Of a stretch of 64,000 nucleotides of DNA, positions 1 through 9,480 are shown piece after piece. The stretch is from NCBI GenBank assembly GCA_012656075.1, contig JAAKBF010000088.1, forward strand, positions 1-64,000. The letters are read 5' to 3'. Source of the DNA: Phytophthora hibernalis (Eukaryota > Oomycota > Peronosporomycetes > Peronosporales > Peronosporaceae). Under the pieces are notes generated by a model. It searched no databases, had not been told where the DNA came from, and saw only the letters and a program-made list of their open reading frames with translations. The translations under genes were made by a program, and so were the position numbers. The stretch's first letter is position 1, and every line of letters starts with the position of its first letter.

Positions 1-200
1 TCCAACATCTTCACATCGGCGTCATCCGTCTTGTGCCAGTTGTTGTCCTTCTTCGCGAGGTACAGCGTCAGTTGATCGGCGTTGCATGAATACGCCTTCT
101 TCTTGATCGCATCCTTCAGGTGCCCAACCTTCTTGCGCTCATCAATGTCCACAACAAAGACTCTCCCTTCTCCGACCACCACGCACACCAACGTCTTCAT
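1..200 (-). CDS. Crinkler (CRN) family effector, N-terminal part, cut by window edge
   Basis: On the minus strand an ATG at 200-198 opens a frame that stays open to the window edge (66 codons). The predicted start is a short hydrophobic beta-strand-like stretch, followed by a ubiquitin-like segment and an LYLAK motif near residues 48-52, a variant of the LFLAK motif that defines oomycete Crinkler proteins. In that family this N-terminal domain is linked to translocation into plant cells, and variable C-terminal domains act in the host nucleus, some causing cell death. The DWL region and the HVLVVVP boundary motif would lie outside the window, so the C-terminal class and the integrity of the gene are unknown. 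No classical signal peptide is obvious, as is common in this family. Recognition rests on the motif and overall pattern. Confidence 0.8.
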   Translation of the reverse strand, partial: MKTLVCVVVGEGRVFVVDIDERKKVGHLKDAIKKKAYSCNADQLTLYLAKKDNNWHKTDDADVKML

Positions 201-505
201 CGCTTGCTTGATGTGTCACTCGCGAGAGCAAAGTAAAAGTGATTTGATTAGGAGTGTTAGCGTGTTAGCGGTAACCTTGACAGTTTTCTCCTAGAGCTTC
301 TCGTGGAATTTTCCTTCTCCGGAGCTTCAACGTTACGAGTCTTGACCTGTCAGTTGGTCAACAGCAATACAACAACTTGCTGCTGTGGAAACAGAATGGC
401 AACTAAAAGCCAGAGTACTAAGCGACGCTAATCTACGCCAGGCGTTTGCACACACTCGTAACTTCAGGCATGCTGGACAAATCGAGTCTTCCCACTGAAA
501 GATGG
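201..505. other. Intergenic, no gene seen
   Basis: This is the 5' flank of the Crinkler gene and the 3' flank of the tetraspanin relic. From about 440 it is shared with 7460-7505: both carry the run around 'cacactcgtaacttcaggca'. That places the outer end of the local inverted duplication here. Confidence 0.6.
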
Positions 506-1780
506 TCATACTTCCAATTTCTGCTTCAACTTGTTTTCTTCCAGGTCAAGTTCCTCATTAGCATCATTCATCTTCTTGCTGAGGCAGCTAACCGCGATCA
601 GAAATCCTACTACGAATCCATAATAAATCGAATTCACTTTCACGTTCTTGGGCCACTCGGTCTGAAATGAGCGATATTTTCCCGGGTTCATCGAGAATGG
701 AGTAAGAGGTGAAGACATGTTTGTTGGAAGTCCCATAGTCCGGTGACCACACCACGTGTCTACCGAATCCGTGGTGTTGCAGGAGTCGAGGAAATCTGCG
801 TTCCATTGCTGTCGCATTTGATGTAGTACCAAACATTTCCTGGAGTTTGTCGAGGTTATCTTCTTGAGTGCAGACCTCTTTAATGCGTAGGTTGCAGAAG
901 AACTCGTTGAACTTCGTATGAAACACGCTTTCATGACTGGTAACGCGCTCTTCGTATCCGATAGCGCCAATGTTCGCAATCAATACCACGGCGAGAAAAC
1001 AGCCTCCAGCAACGATCAGCCCAGCCCGCAGCATACTGAAATAGCGTGTGCACAGGCTGAAGCCAATTGTGATCGCCAGACAAACCAGATAGAGCATGAA
1101 AAGCAACCAAGTGTAAAGACTCTGCACCTCGTAGTCTCCGAGAGGATCAAAACTCTCGTTAGGCATCGGGAGTGCATCCCCGTTGCTGAAGGCGAGAAAG
1201 AGCACCCACACAAGGAGTATCAGCATTGCTGCAATGCTTGCGATCATAACCCAATCGCGGTAGTCTTTTAGCTGCAACATTGGCGATACTACAGTAGTAC
1301 TGCCGCGGATCTTGTTGTTGTTCGGTGTACGAAAATTGAAAGTGGTGCTGTAGCATCCGAGCATTCGCGATTATGAGTCATAATTTATGACCGCAGAAAC
1401 GTTTCAGATTTTGAGTGAAAGGATCACCCCTACGATTGATGCCAAACAAAATTGATGGTCGAATGAAAACTCAGTCTAAATTCCTGCAACATTAGCTGTT
1501 CGAGGTCGCTGTTCTACTTGATATCGCGGGCGATCCTTTTCCTTAGCACTTAGCGGCATGAACCGACCAGGGAAAACCTGATCACAGCTTGATGGACGTC
1601 GAGACACCGTTGTCGAGAGATTCAAGCGTAGGAGATTGCTCGTGGCAGTACGTAACATCGACATTTGAGGAACCGTGCCCATTCCCATAGTCGCATTAAG
1701 CAGCAATCCCCACCGCGACACACCAAGTTTCTTCCACAGTGACGAATTATCGGTAGCTCGATGCCATCGATACGACACTT
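440..1780 (-). repeat. Inverted segmental duplication, copy A
   Basis: Copy A holds, in minus orientation, the 3' end of an ankyrin/F-box gene followed by a tetraspanin-like gene. The same order of sequence recurs in plus orientation at about 6385-7505. Shared landmarks are the F-box tail (motif SSLWKKLGV), the stretch 'gaatgctcggatgcta' before the tetraspanin start, the third membrane segment (ANIGAIGYEE) and the 3' flank. The copies have diverged by many substitutions and several deletions, so the event is not recent. Confidence 0.8.
506..1364 (-). pseudogene. Tetraspanin-like four-TM protein, disrupted (copy A)
   Basis: From an ATG at 1364 the minus strand encodes an N-terminal tail, three hydrophobic segments (about residues 38-60, 84-105 and 110-136) and a large loop with cysteines. 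A fourth membrane segment (GFVVGFLIAVSCL) and a short charged coiled tail follow in another frame. This is tetraspanin topology, though no classic CCG motif is clear; the loop has SCNTTDS and WCG. Comparison with the second copy at 6716-7453 shows a net loss of 68 nt inside the loop of this copy, which causes the frame change near 800. That is too large to be a base-calling slip, so the copy is probably a true pseudogene. Assignment to tetraspanins is by topology only. Confidence 0.6.
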
Positions 1781-2569
1781 GTGAAGCATACCGAGACTTT
1801 TCAGATCCAAGAACGACAGTACTCGCTCTCGAAGGTTTTGCGATAGCGCGTACTCACTGCTTCCTCGCTGGTCCTCTATTGCCAACGCTCGCTGCAAGTC
1901 CTCGTTTCCAGACGCAAATTCAGCTTGAGTTTTTGCATCTCGCGCTTCCTCTTCCGCCACGTCGCCATAGCAGTTTTCCGCTGCAAGATCACACTCCCGC
2001 CTCACAAGCAGTCGAACCGTTCTGTACTGGCCCTTCCTAGCCGCATAAAACAACGGAGTCTCTCCATCACTCGTTCTCGCGTTGACATCCGCTCCCCGGT
2101 CCAGCAAAAGTTCTGCAACGTGCACATGACCGTCAAAGCACGCGAGATGCAGAGGCGTCTCCAGTGCGTCGTTACGGACGTCCAAACTCCACCCAAAGTC
2201 AAGCAGCAGCTGCAGAACTTCCAAATGACCTCGTGCGGCAGCATGATGCACTGGAGAGTGTCCGAGCTGTACAATACAATCACAAAAAGTTAAGACACCA
2301 CAAAACCTTCATTTTCTCCATTTGCAGCCACGTACGAGGCCTTTGCATCGATCTTTATCCACTCCTTGATGCAGTAGCAGGAAAACTGCTCGCTGTCTGC
2401 CTTTCTCACTTGCAATCAGTAGCTGTTCACTCAACTTGTCGCTCTCCGTACTCAATAAACTCGTCAAGTGTCGTGTAGCGTCTTCCTTCTGTCTGCGCTT
2501 GGTCTTTTCATCACCTTCTTCCCAGTCAACATCTCCATAACCGCAACTAACACCAAAGCGATTTAGCAA
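1476..2569 (-). pseudogene. Ankyrin repeat plus F-box-like protein, probably frameshifted
   Basis: Exon 1 (2569-2336) ends at a GTACGT donor. A 69-nt intron (2335-2267, acceptor TGTACAG) leads to exon 2. The joined product has about three ankyrin repeats (GHSPVHHAAARGH, ETPLHLACFDGH, GETPLFYAARKGQ). It then has an F-box-like start (ERVLSFLDLKSLG) whose second half (YRWHRATDNSSLWKKLGVSRWG) lies in the next frame, a one-base shift near 1785-1795. Ankyrin plus F-box would fit a substrate adaptor of an SCF ubiquitin ligase. The shift could be a sequencing deletion like others in this window, so 'pseudogene' is provisional. If intact, the C-terminus would end near 1476. Part of its 3' end is duplicated at 6390-6610. 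Confidence 0.55.
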
Positions 2570-2609
2570 ATATAGACCGAAAAAGCAAAGGCAACTTACA
2601 AGTTGAAGT

Positions 2610-2672
2610 TTAACCGGTTCAGCTGACTGTTCATAGCCAGTCCGGTTCAGTGTAACCGGTTCAGCTATAAGT
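2610..2672. repeat. Short direct repeats before NDUFB9
   Basis: The phrase 'aaccggttcagct' occurs at about 2613 and again near 2658, with a related 'ccggttcagtg' between. The region lies between the divergent ankyrin and NDUFB9-like starts. A regulatory role is possible but not shown. Confidence 0.5.
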
Positions 2673-2742
2673 CAAGAGGTACAGTGTACCGCTCATCGTG
2701 CGGCTCCCTTGGAGACTGAATCGACTCTTCCAGGCAGACACG

Positions 2743-3347
2743 ATGGTCAAGCCTGTGGTGAACGCCAACATGAACAAGACCCTGCGAGAGGTGGTGGGTC
2801 GCTTCGTGGGCGCCAAGCCGCAGCTCTCGCACAAGCAGACGGTGCAGCGTCTTTACAAGCAGTCGCTCAAGACGCTGGACTCGTGGATCATCGACCGTCG
2901 CCTCTGGAACGAGGAGGCCACCAAGATCCGCGCCGAGTTCGACGCCAACTTTAAGCTGGACCCGGAATCCGGGTACGTTAAAATCAACTTTGTCATTTTT
3001 GTTGGGTGCTATTTTTAGGCTGCGGGTATTTTGGTGGTTCTGATCTGATATTGTTGATGTGGTTTATGACAAATGTTGATCCTTATGCAGTCTCGCCAAG
3101 CGTCTCGTGCGCGAGGCACAGGATAAGGTGGACCACTACACGCACCCGGACCGCTATATATTCAACTACATGCCCGGAGGCTCGCTCTACATGCGTAACG
3201 CGCCCATCCCCCTGGACGTTTGCTTCCCGGACGGAGTGATCCCCGATGACGTCGGTGTCGCCGCTCGAGGCCATCAACATTGACATGACGCCGCTGCCCG
3301 CCAAGGAGACGGTCTTCGTGGACTTTTCCAAGAAGGGCTACGACTAA
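2743..3347 (+). CDS. NDUFB9: NADH dehydrogenase 1 beta subcomplex subunit 9-like (LYR protein)
   Basis: Exons 2743-2972 and 3091-3347 flank a 118-nt intron (donor GTACGT, acceptor ATGCAG). The protein has the complex I LYR signature (HKQTVQRLYKQSLKTLDSW). It also shows the family pattern of a basic helix, then REAQDKVDHYTHPDRYIFNY and a PGGSLYMRNAPIP segment, which matches the HPxPYIFPxxPGGTxYER region of NDUFB9. It would be an accessory subunit of mitochondrial complex I, in the membrane arm, and bind mitochondrial acyl carrier protein; an ACP gene lies at 61573. Near 3240-3256 the frame must shift by +1 (or -2) to reach a plausible C-terminus ending KKGYD at 3347. Read literally, translation stops at 3283. 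Confidence 0.8.
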
Positions 3348-3471
3348 ACTGTCCGAGAGATGAGATGAGCTGGTTGCTGCAATTACAACGAGAACCAAAT
3401 TCAAGAACGGGTAAAAGGTAGCGTTTTGAGAGAGTGTGAGGTATTTTTGTTGTTTTATGGATGAGTGCAGC

Positions 3472-4155
3472 TCAGGAGTAGTCGAGCTGGTCGCAGATGC
3501 GGGACTTGGTCACGGCAGTGTTGAGGCCGAAGTCGCGGTAGCGGAAGCCGTTGAACGACGTGGTGAAAGTATTTGGTCGACTGAGCCGCTCGATGTCGAC
3601 CTTCAGCTGTGCCTTGTCGGCACCGATGTCTCGGTTGGTGGTGGCGTACAAGGGATGCCCTCGAGCTTCGGTGATGGACTTGACGTCGATGGCCTTGGGC
3701 ATGATATCCTCTAGACGGACTGCAAAGTCTTCCGGGGCTGCTACGTCTACCTGTCGGATGGTGACGAGGCCGGACGCTTCCACCTCTGTTCAGCAGCACC
3801 ACAAAACGAGAAGGTATCACGTCAGGATTCATAGCAGCATCAGTTGGACCGGGTCGCAGCACGCACCTTTGTGTAGGTTGAGTTTGTCCATCCGCTGGCT
3901 CAGTCTCAAGCGTTCCTGTGCGCGGACGCCTTCGCCGACAGCTCCTGACGTCGTTTGGTACATGAACTCGGTCAAAGCGTTTGCAGAGCGTGGCTGGCCA
4001 GTACCAATCTGGTTGTTGCTCGAGCTTGTGCTGAGCCGAGGGGCGTCGAAAGTGACCTTTTCATGAAGGTCAATACCCACGATCCCAGAGCTCGTGGTCA
4101 TGAACGGGTTGTTGGTGCGCCGCGTGTGGTGGATCGATGAGCCTCGTGAGACCAT
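3472..4155 (-). CDS. Conserved-looking hypothetical protein, two exons
   Basis: The minus strand gives exon 1 (4155-3867), an 81-nt intron with donor GTGCGT and acceptor GAACAG, and exon 2 (3785-3472). They join in frame to a 200-residue protein. It is soluble, lacks a signal peptide or membrane segment, and carries a serine-rich N-terminal third. The second half is compact, with motifs such as PKAIDVKSITEARGHPLY and TTSFNGFRYRDFG. I do not recognise the family. Clean splice sites and good coding character argue that it is a real gene. It is convergent with the NDUFB9-like gene (125 bp between stops). Confidence 0.65.
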
Positions 4156-4460
4156 GTTTTCTCTACTGCTGACAAAGCTACTCGCTTGTGTGGAATTCCT
4201 TCAGATCTCAAATGCCTCGACTGAAATACCCGTTGCTAGGCACTCTGCTTGCATTATTAGCGGCATCATTACCAGTGTACGACCTTATCTGCTCGAGCCC
4301 ATGGATTCTACTAATGATAGGTACAGCTAGGGCTTCGCCTTGCAGCAATTGATCCTTGCACAGCTTCGACTTACACCAGTTGAGCAAGTTGAGTCTTGCA
4401 CCCTGTGCACATAGGCATGATTGGCCAAAACCAACTTTAGTATCGGGTAAAGCGGAGACC

Positions 4461-5395
4461 ATGATGTCCGTGGGGATGTTGGAGCTGTGGCAGCTCACGT
4501 GGGCTATCGCAGTGGCTGGTGCTCTGCTGTCTTTTCGCAGTGAAGCATGGCGGGGTTTTGTTTTACAGGGCAAGATGCGTACCCCGTGGCCGTCGCGCAA
4601 CTTCCCGGGTTATCATTGCTACGAGTGGAGGTGCCCAAGAGTTACTGGACGTGGTTCTACCTCATCGGAGTACTACACAGCGTTTTCGTGCTGGTTGTTG
4701 CAGTATTTTGGCAAGACACGCAAAGGATCCAATTCGCTCTGCACTTTGCCCACCCGAGTGCAGACGAATCTACTTTGGTGGTGATTCAGCCGCATACCAT
4801 TACGTTTCTCGGGCTGTTTGCGGTGCACACGACGCGGCGCTTCTTGGAGTCTCTCCTGGTGACGGAGTTCGGTGACGCCAAGATGCATGCGTGCAGTATG
4901 TTGCTGTTTTTCTCGTCCTGCTTGACGATGCACTAACAGTTTGGAGGTAGTTTTGTTCGTAGGCACCTACCACTACGTTGCAACGGTGCTCTCGGTCCTC
5001 TTCGACTCAGATGCAATCACGTTGCACGAGAACTCAACGTCGCGTCAAGTCATGGGTGTAATTGGACTCGCAGTCTACATCGTTGCGTCCTACCACCAAA
5101 CGCGTTGCAACTATTTGCTCGCGAAGCAGAAGCGCGCTAACAACATGAAGCACGTGATTCCCGTGGGGACTGGTTCGAAGCTGTGCGCAGCCCGCTCTAC
5201 ACGACCGAGATCATGCTGTATGCGGGATTTATTCTCGTCACGGGCGGCACCGTCTCCATGCTCTACCTAATCTCCGCCTGGGTAGTCGCCAACCAGCTTC
5301 TCCTCGCGCACATCAACTCGCACTGGGTCGAGGACAAGTTCCGCGACCGACTCCACGATCTCCCAACCTGGAAACTGTTCCCTCACGTGTGGTAA
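4461..5395 (+). CDS. SRD5A3: Polyprenol reductase, SRD5A3-like steroid 5-alpha-reductase family
   Basis: Several hydrophobic helices, the segment VPKSYWTWFYLIGVLHS, the RRFLESLLVTEF block, the GTYHYVATVLS helix, the IPVG..DWFEAVRSPLYTTE block and a C-terminus of type KFRDRLHDLPTWKLFPHVW follow SRD5A3 in order. That enzyme makes dolichol from polyprenol in the ER for N-glycosylation. An intron near 4884-4939 ends CACTAACAG and includes a CTAAC branch-like site; its donor is uncertain (a GTGCAG choice keeps frame). Two one-base deletions are inferred, one between about 4590 and 4640 and one in the G run near 5173. Both look like sequence error rather than decay. The start at 4461 is the first ATG before the GK..R block. 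Confidence 0.75.
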
Positions 5396-5477
5396 TCCGT
5401 CAACAAACATTCGTCAGCTGTCCAAGAGCAAGAACTCGAAATCTATTTGAAAACACGTCCCTGAAAACTCCCCACCT

Positions 5478-6139
5478 TCACTCCGTCTTGTGCACTTTGG
5501 CTGGGGGTTCCGACTCCTTGGTCTCTTCCTCACTGTCACTGCCACTGTCACTGTCATCACTCTGCCTCTTCCTCTTCTTGTCTTCCTCGTCACTCTCCTC
5601 CTCAGCCCAGATCTGCGTCACCTCCTTAGCCGCATCTTCTCTAGCGATCTGAATACGAGCCAAGTACTGTCCGTACTTGTTGCCAAAGATGTTGTGGTAC
5701 CCTCCCGGCCCAGACGCACAGCCTCTGCAGCCACTGTGTTTCTCCTGCACCGCCTGTCCCTCCGAGAGCTGCTGCCTGGGCACGCGGCAGATACTGACAG
5801 TACCGTAGTTGTAGTTCTTGGGGTTGATGGCGAACGTGCTGCACAGACGTTCATAACCAGGTTTCTTCCACTTGGCAATGAGGTTGGCGTCCACCAGTTT
5901 GCGCTTCACGCAGTAGTCGTACACCTCGCGAGAGATCTTGTGGTACTTGTGGAACATGTCGAACACGTAGCGACTGCGCTGCCAGTTGATCTGGTGCACA
6001 GGCACAGCGCCTCGCACTGGCGCTTGCCCTCGTGCGGCTCGTTCATCTTCTCGCGCAGCTCACGCTCCAGCGCCTCCATCACAGGCTCCAGGTACGCGTA
6101 ACCCGCGGGCGCGCGGTTCTTCTTGCTCCACTTGGACAT
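5478..6139 (-). CDS. BUD31: BUD31/G10 pre-mRNA splicing factor homologue
   Basis: From ATG 6139 the protein follows BUD31 closely: an N-terminal PHEGKR block, then SRYVFDMFHKYHKISREVY, NLIAKWKKPGYERLC, SICRVP and GCRGC. BUD31 is a small core spliceosome (NTC-related) protein in the nucleus. A one-base deletion at about 6002 breaks the frame inside the strongly conserved EAL(W)P region; adding one G restores similarity, so it is likely sequence error. Two features look real. Several cysteines that bind zinc in the human protein are replaced (for example in the LCSTFAINPKNYNYG segment). The C-terminus also has an extra acidic/basic tail of about 45 residues rich in D, E, S and K. Confidence 0.85.
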
Positions 6140-6389
6140 GACTCTGACTGAATTAGCTGCTGGCTGAAATTACTAGGATAGTAGTACTTTTACTAAAAAG
6201 GTTGGAGGGACTTTTACTACTACGAATATTATTGATAATGAGAAAACTGATATTATTGGGCAGTATTAATACCGGTAGCTAATTTCCTACTACGTAGTAC
6301 TATTTCCTTATCAGTGAATCGCAATGATATACTGGAGATACCGCATCTCGCGTGCTATGACAGACACTGCACGATGCAGAATTTTTGGT
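6140..6389. other. AT-rich spacer with no gene seen
   Basis: Upstream of BUD31 the sequence is AT-rich with repeated 'tactac/tactac-like' words and one TACCGGTA octamer near 6271. No coding frame is supported. Confidence 0.5.
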
Positions 6390-6610
6390 GGACTGGGGCA
6401 TCGAGCTACGGATAATTCCTCGCTGTGGAAGAAACTTGGCGTATCGGGGTGGGGGTTGCTGCTTAATGCGCCGATGGGAATGGGAACGATTTCTCAAATG
6501 TCGATGCTACATGTACTGTACTGCTACGAGCAATGGAATCTCTCGACAACAGTGTCTAGACGTGGTCGGTTCATGCCGCCTGCTATGGAAGGGGTTTCTG
6601 CGGTCATAAT
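6390..6610 (+). pseudogene. F-box tail fragment (copy of ankyrin/F-box gene 3' end)
   Basis: The frame encoding HRATDNSSLWKKLGVSGWGLLLN matches the end of the F-box gene at 1476-1780. There is no start, no ankyrin part and no splice structure. It is a remnant of the inverted duplication. Confidence 0.65.
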
Positions 6611-6715
6611 CGGTCAGTCAAAGTTATTTGTCGAATGCTCGGATGCTAGCACTATCATCGTAGGCGGTGCTGCAATGCTGATTTCCTAGCTTTCAGCTAC
6701 GGAGGTGAACGCCCG

Positions 6716-7453
6716 TTGATGCATGCGAGCTTTGATCCTCTCGGGGACTATGGATACAAGATGCAGAATCTTTACACATGGTTGCTTTTGATGCTCTATC
6801 TGATTTTTGTGTTGGTCACAATTGGCTTTGGCTTTCCCAGCATGTGCACTCGCTATTACAGCGTATTGCTGACTGGGCTGATCTTTGCTGGAGGTTGTTT
6901 TCTCGCCGTGGCATTGATTGCGAACATTGGCGCTATCGGATACGAAGAGCACGTCATCAGTCATGAAAACGTGTTTCGTACGAAGTTCGACGAGTTCTTC
7001 TGCAATAAACGTATCAAGGAAACCTCTACAAACTCCAGGAAATATTTGGCACTACATCAAACACGACGCCGAGGTTCGAGCCGATGGAACGCCTGGAGAA
7101 TTTATGCCATTTTATCAAAGAGGAGACCTCGCTTTCGTCTTCCGAACAAGATTTCCTGAACTCCTGCAATACTACGGATTCAGTGGACAAGTGGTGTGGG
7201 CACCGGATTTTGGGATTTCCTACAAACATATCTTCAACGCTCACTCACTCCATTCTCGATTAACCTGGGAAAATGTCGCTCATTTCAGTCAAATTGGCCT
7301 GAGAGCGTGAAAGTGAATTCGCTTTTGGGACTCCTAGTAGGAATTCTGATCGTGGTTAGCTGTCGCAAGCAACATCTCCGCAAGAAGATGAATGGTGCTA
7401 ATGAGGAACTTGACCTGAAAGAAAACGAGTTGGAGCAGAAATTGGAAGTATGA
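6716..7453 (+). pseudogene. Tetraspanin-like protein, truncated and frameshifted (copy B)
   Basis: This copy starts at the segment FDPLGDY and keeps three hydrophobic helices, the loop (SHENVFRTKFDEFFCN; SCNTTDSVDKWCG in another frame) and the charged tail ending EQKLEV at 7453. The first membrane helix is missing. A net 19-nt loss near 7020 relative to copy A destroys the reading frame, and further frame changes follow. The lesions differ from those of copy A, so the two copies decayed independently. Confidence 0.65.
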
Positions 7454-7514
7454 TCAACACCAATCTCGTTTGCACACACTCGTAACTTCAGGCATGCTGG
7501 ACAAGTCGAGCCTT

Positions 7515-8606
7515 TTAGACAGTAGGCCAGCCACTTGAAAAGTCGAGTTGGTTCCAGCCGAAGCGCTTGTCACCGTCCGCGTAGCCGATCCGAGTGTCCA
7601 CTGCAAGATCATAAGTGTTAAAAATTCAACAAAAGATAAGTCACACTTGCTTACCGTAGTGGTAGTACAGCACGGGGCCGTGCTTCGGGTCGTTGAACAC
7701 TCCTTGTCCTCCCGGACCGTAAACCCAGTCGTGAGACTCAAGAACGATCGAGCCGCCGTTGTTTCGGCAATCAACGCCATTCTTGTCGACGAAACCCGAC
7801 GTTGGGCTTTTCGAGCGACACGCGAGGATGCGGTACTCCTTGCCCTTTGTCGGGCGAGTCTTATCGTACCCACAGCATGAACCCTTGGAGAAGAAAAGAT
7901 AATAGTAGCCGTTGTGGGCGAACTCGAATGCCGCCTCAAGAACTTCAAAGTTCGAGGTGAACGCGATTTGGTTCGCACTTTCACCAGAACTCTTTGCCGG
8001 TAGCGACGTCATCTTCGTCTGGTGGAGACCCTGCCAGTAGCTGCCAAAGTTGAGATAGTATTGGTTTCCAACCTGAAAAAGGTTGGGGTCGATGGCATTG
8101 TACGGCTTGGACGAGTCACTCGTAACACCCACGCTACCCGCGTCGACCCACGACCCCGGTTCCATTGTCTTGGATCGGGTGAGACCGATGGCCGAGTTTT
8201 GAGTGCCGAACGAACTAACTGAGTAGTACAGGTAGTACGTGTCTCCGATTTTGTTCACCTCGGGGGCCTAGCGGAACAACCTTGTCAGTACATTTCATAA
8301 AGATAATCGAAACTAATCTCGTGCACTTACCCATAGGTCGTCTTTGCCTTTGAGATTGATCTTCGAGCCATCCGGAACAGCGGCCCCCAGATATTTCCAC
8401 GGACCCGTGAGTGCCGGGGCAGAGTGAATAGCAATCTTGTTGCCGGTGGAGAAACGGAAGTATGTGCCGTCATCGCGGAGAATAATAGATGGGTCGTGGG
8501 CGTTGGTGCAAACGCCTGTACACGTTTGTGGGTTGGCATATCCGTTGACAAGCCCAGCTACAAGAAGTGGTACATGTAGTCCGACGAGCATCGAGAGAAG
8601 CTTCAT
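7515..8606 (-). CDS. Secreted GH43 endo-1,5-alpha-L-arabinanase-like protein 1
   Basis: Three exons (8606-8331, 8267-7655, 7600-7515) join in frame to 324 residues. A signal peptide of about 23 residues ends near NGYA. The GH43 catalytic triad is visible: Asp 38 in NAHDPSI (base), Asp 152 in YNAIDPN (pKa modulator) and Glu 203 in VLEAAFEF (acid). Such enzymes hydrolyse arabinan side chains of rhamnogalacturonan I in the plant wall. Introns fall after DDLW (phase 0) and after YHYG (phase 1), the same places as in the four paralogues below. Conserved cysteine pairs (C29/C33; SCCGYD) suggest disulfides in a secreted protein. The frame is intact. Endo- rather than exo-activity is inferred from the overall pattern. 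Confidence 0.88.
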
Positions 8607-9480
8607 GGTTGTTCAGCAGACTGGAGGTAGATGGTGCTGCGTGCTTTCGATCAAATGCGAAAATGCGGACACAATGGACTCGTTGCCGAGTTATTATGCG
8701 GCTCAAACAGCTCCGAAAAACTATCCCATCTGGATTCTGCAATCGCTATTCGAGTGATCTGGGTTTACTTCAGAAGTATATCGTTGACTCATACCTTAGC
8801 CCATACGGATTTTCTTCAACTCGGACGCATCAAAATGTAGGCTTAATGTTGTCAAGCCAGCAGCTCGACGATCGCGACGCAAGCTGATTTGTTTTAGCAG
8901 CGAAACAGGCTGGAATGAATTCTTGCTAGACGTCGTAGATAACCAGTGAGGTCCATGCATGATTGAGAACAGTATATCACAACTGCTATCGTCCCTTTCA
9001 CTGTGCGAGCTGCGGCCTTGGTAGCAACGCAAAATGAGGCAAACTCAAACCTTTTTAGCTTTCTTTTAAGTCGAAAGCAAATCCGTGATTAATTCTGGAT
9101 TGCTCTTAGGAGCTGGTGTTCGTGCCATCGCTGTTTTGAAAGATATGGCATGAGCACTGCCGCATGCCATTTTGATTCTGTGTTGCATCGCAAGTAGTTT
9201 TTGCGCATCAATTGGAGTGCAAGCAAACGATGGTCATCCATCCTGCATGATGATTGCGAGCAACAATCGCCCCACTGTACTGCTTCATTCATCTCGAATT
9301 TGCAGTACGGTAAAGTTTAAAGGACGCACGACGAGCGTAGATCACGAATATTTGTCCTGGGTTTGGGATACTGTAGTTGAACGCTTTCATTCACACATAT
9401 TTACACTGGATCACACGCAATGCCAATCGCGTTTCTAGGCTCTCCGTATTCTATTGCTCTTGCGCGTCGACACGGAGAAT
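8607..9480. other. Intergenic between GH43 genes 1 and 2
   Basis: An Inr/FPR-like core (RC of 8645-8665, GCATTTTCGCATTTGATC) lies about 40-60 bp upstream of the GH43-1 start. The remainder shows short spurious frames only and no RNA gene or recognisable relic. Confidence 0.5.

Larger units (their letters stand above)
6385..7505 (+). repeat. Inverted segmental duplication, copy B
   Basis: This is the plus-oriented counterpart of 440-1780. It keeps the F-box tail, part of the upstream region and membrane segments two to four of the tetraspanin-like gene, but has lost the first membrane segment and other pieces. It ends about 10 bp from the stop codon of the first GH43 gene. Confidence 0.8.
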
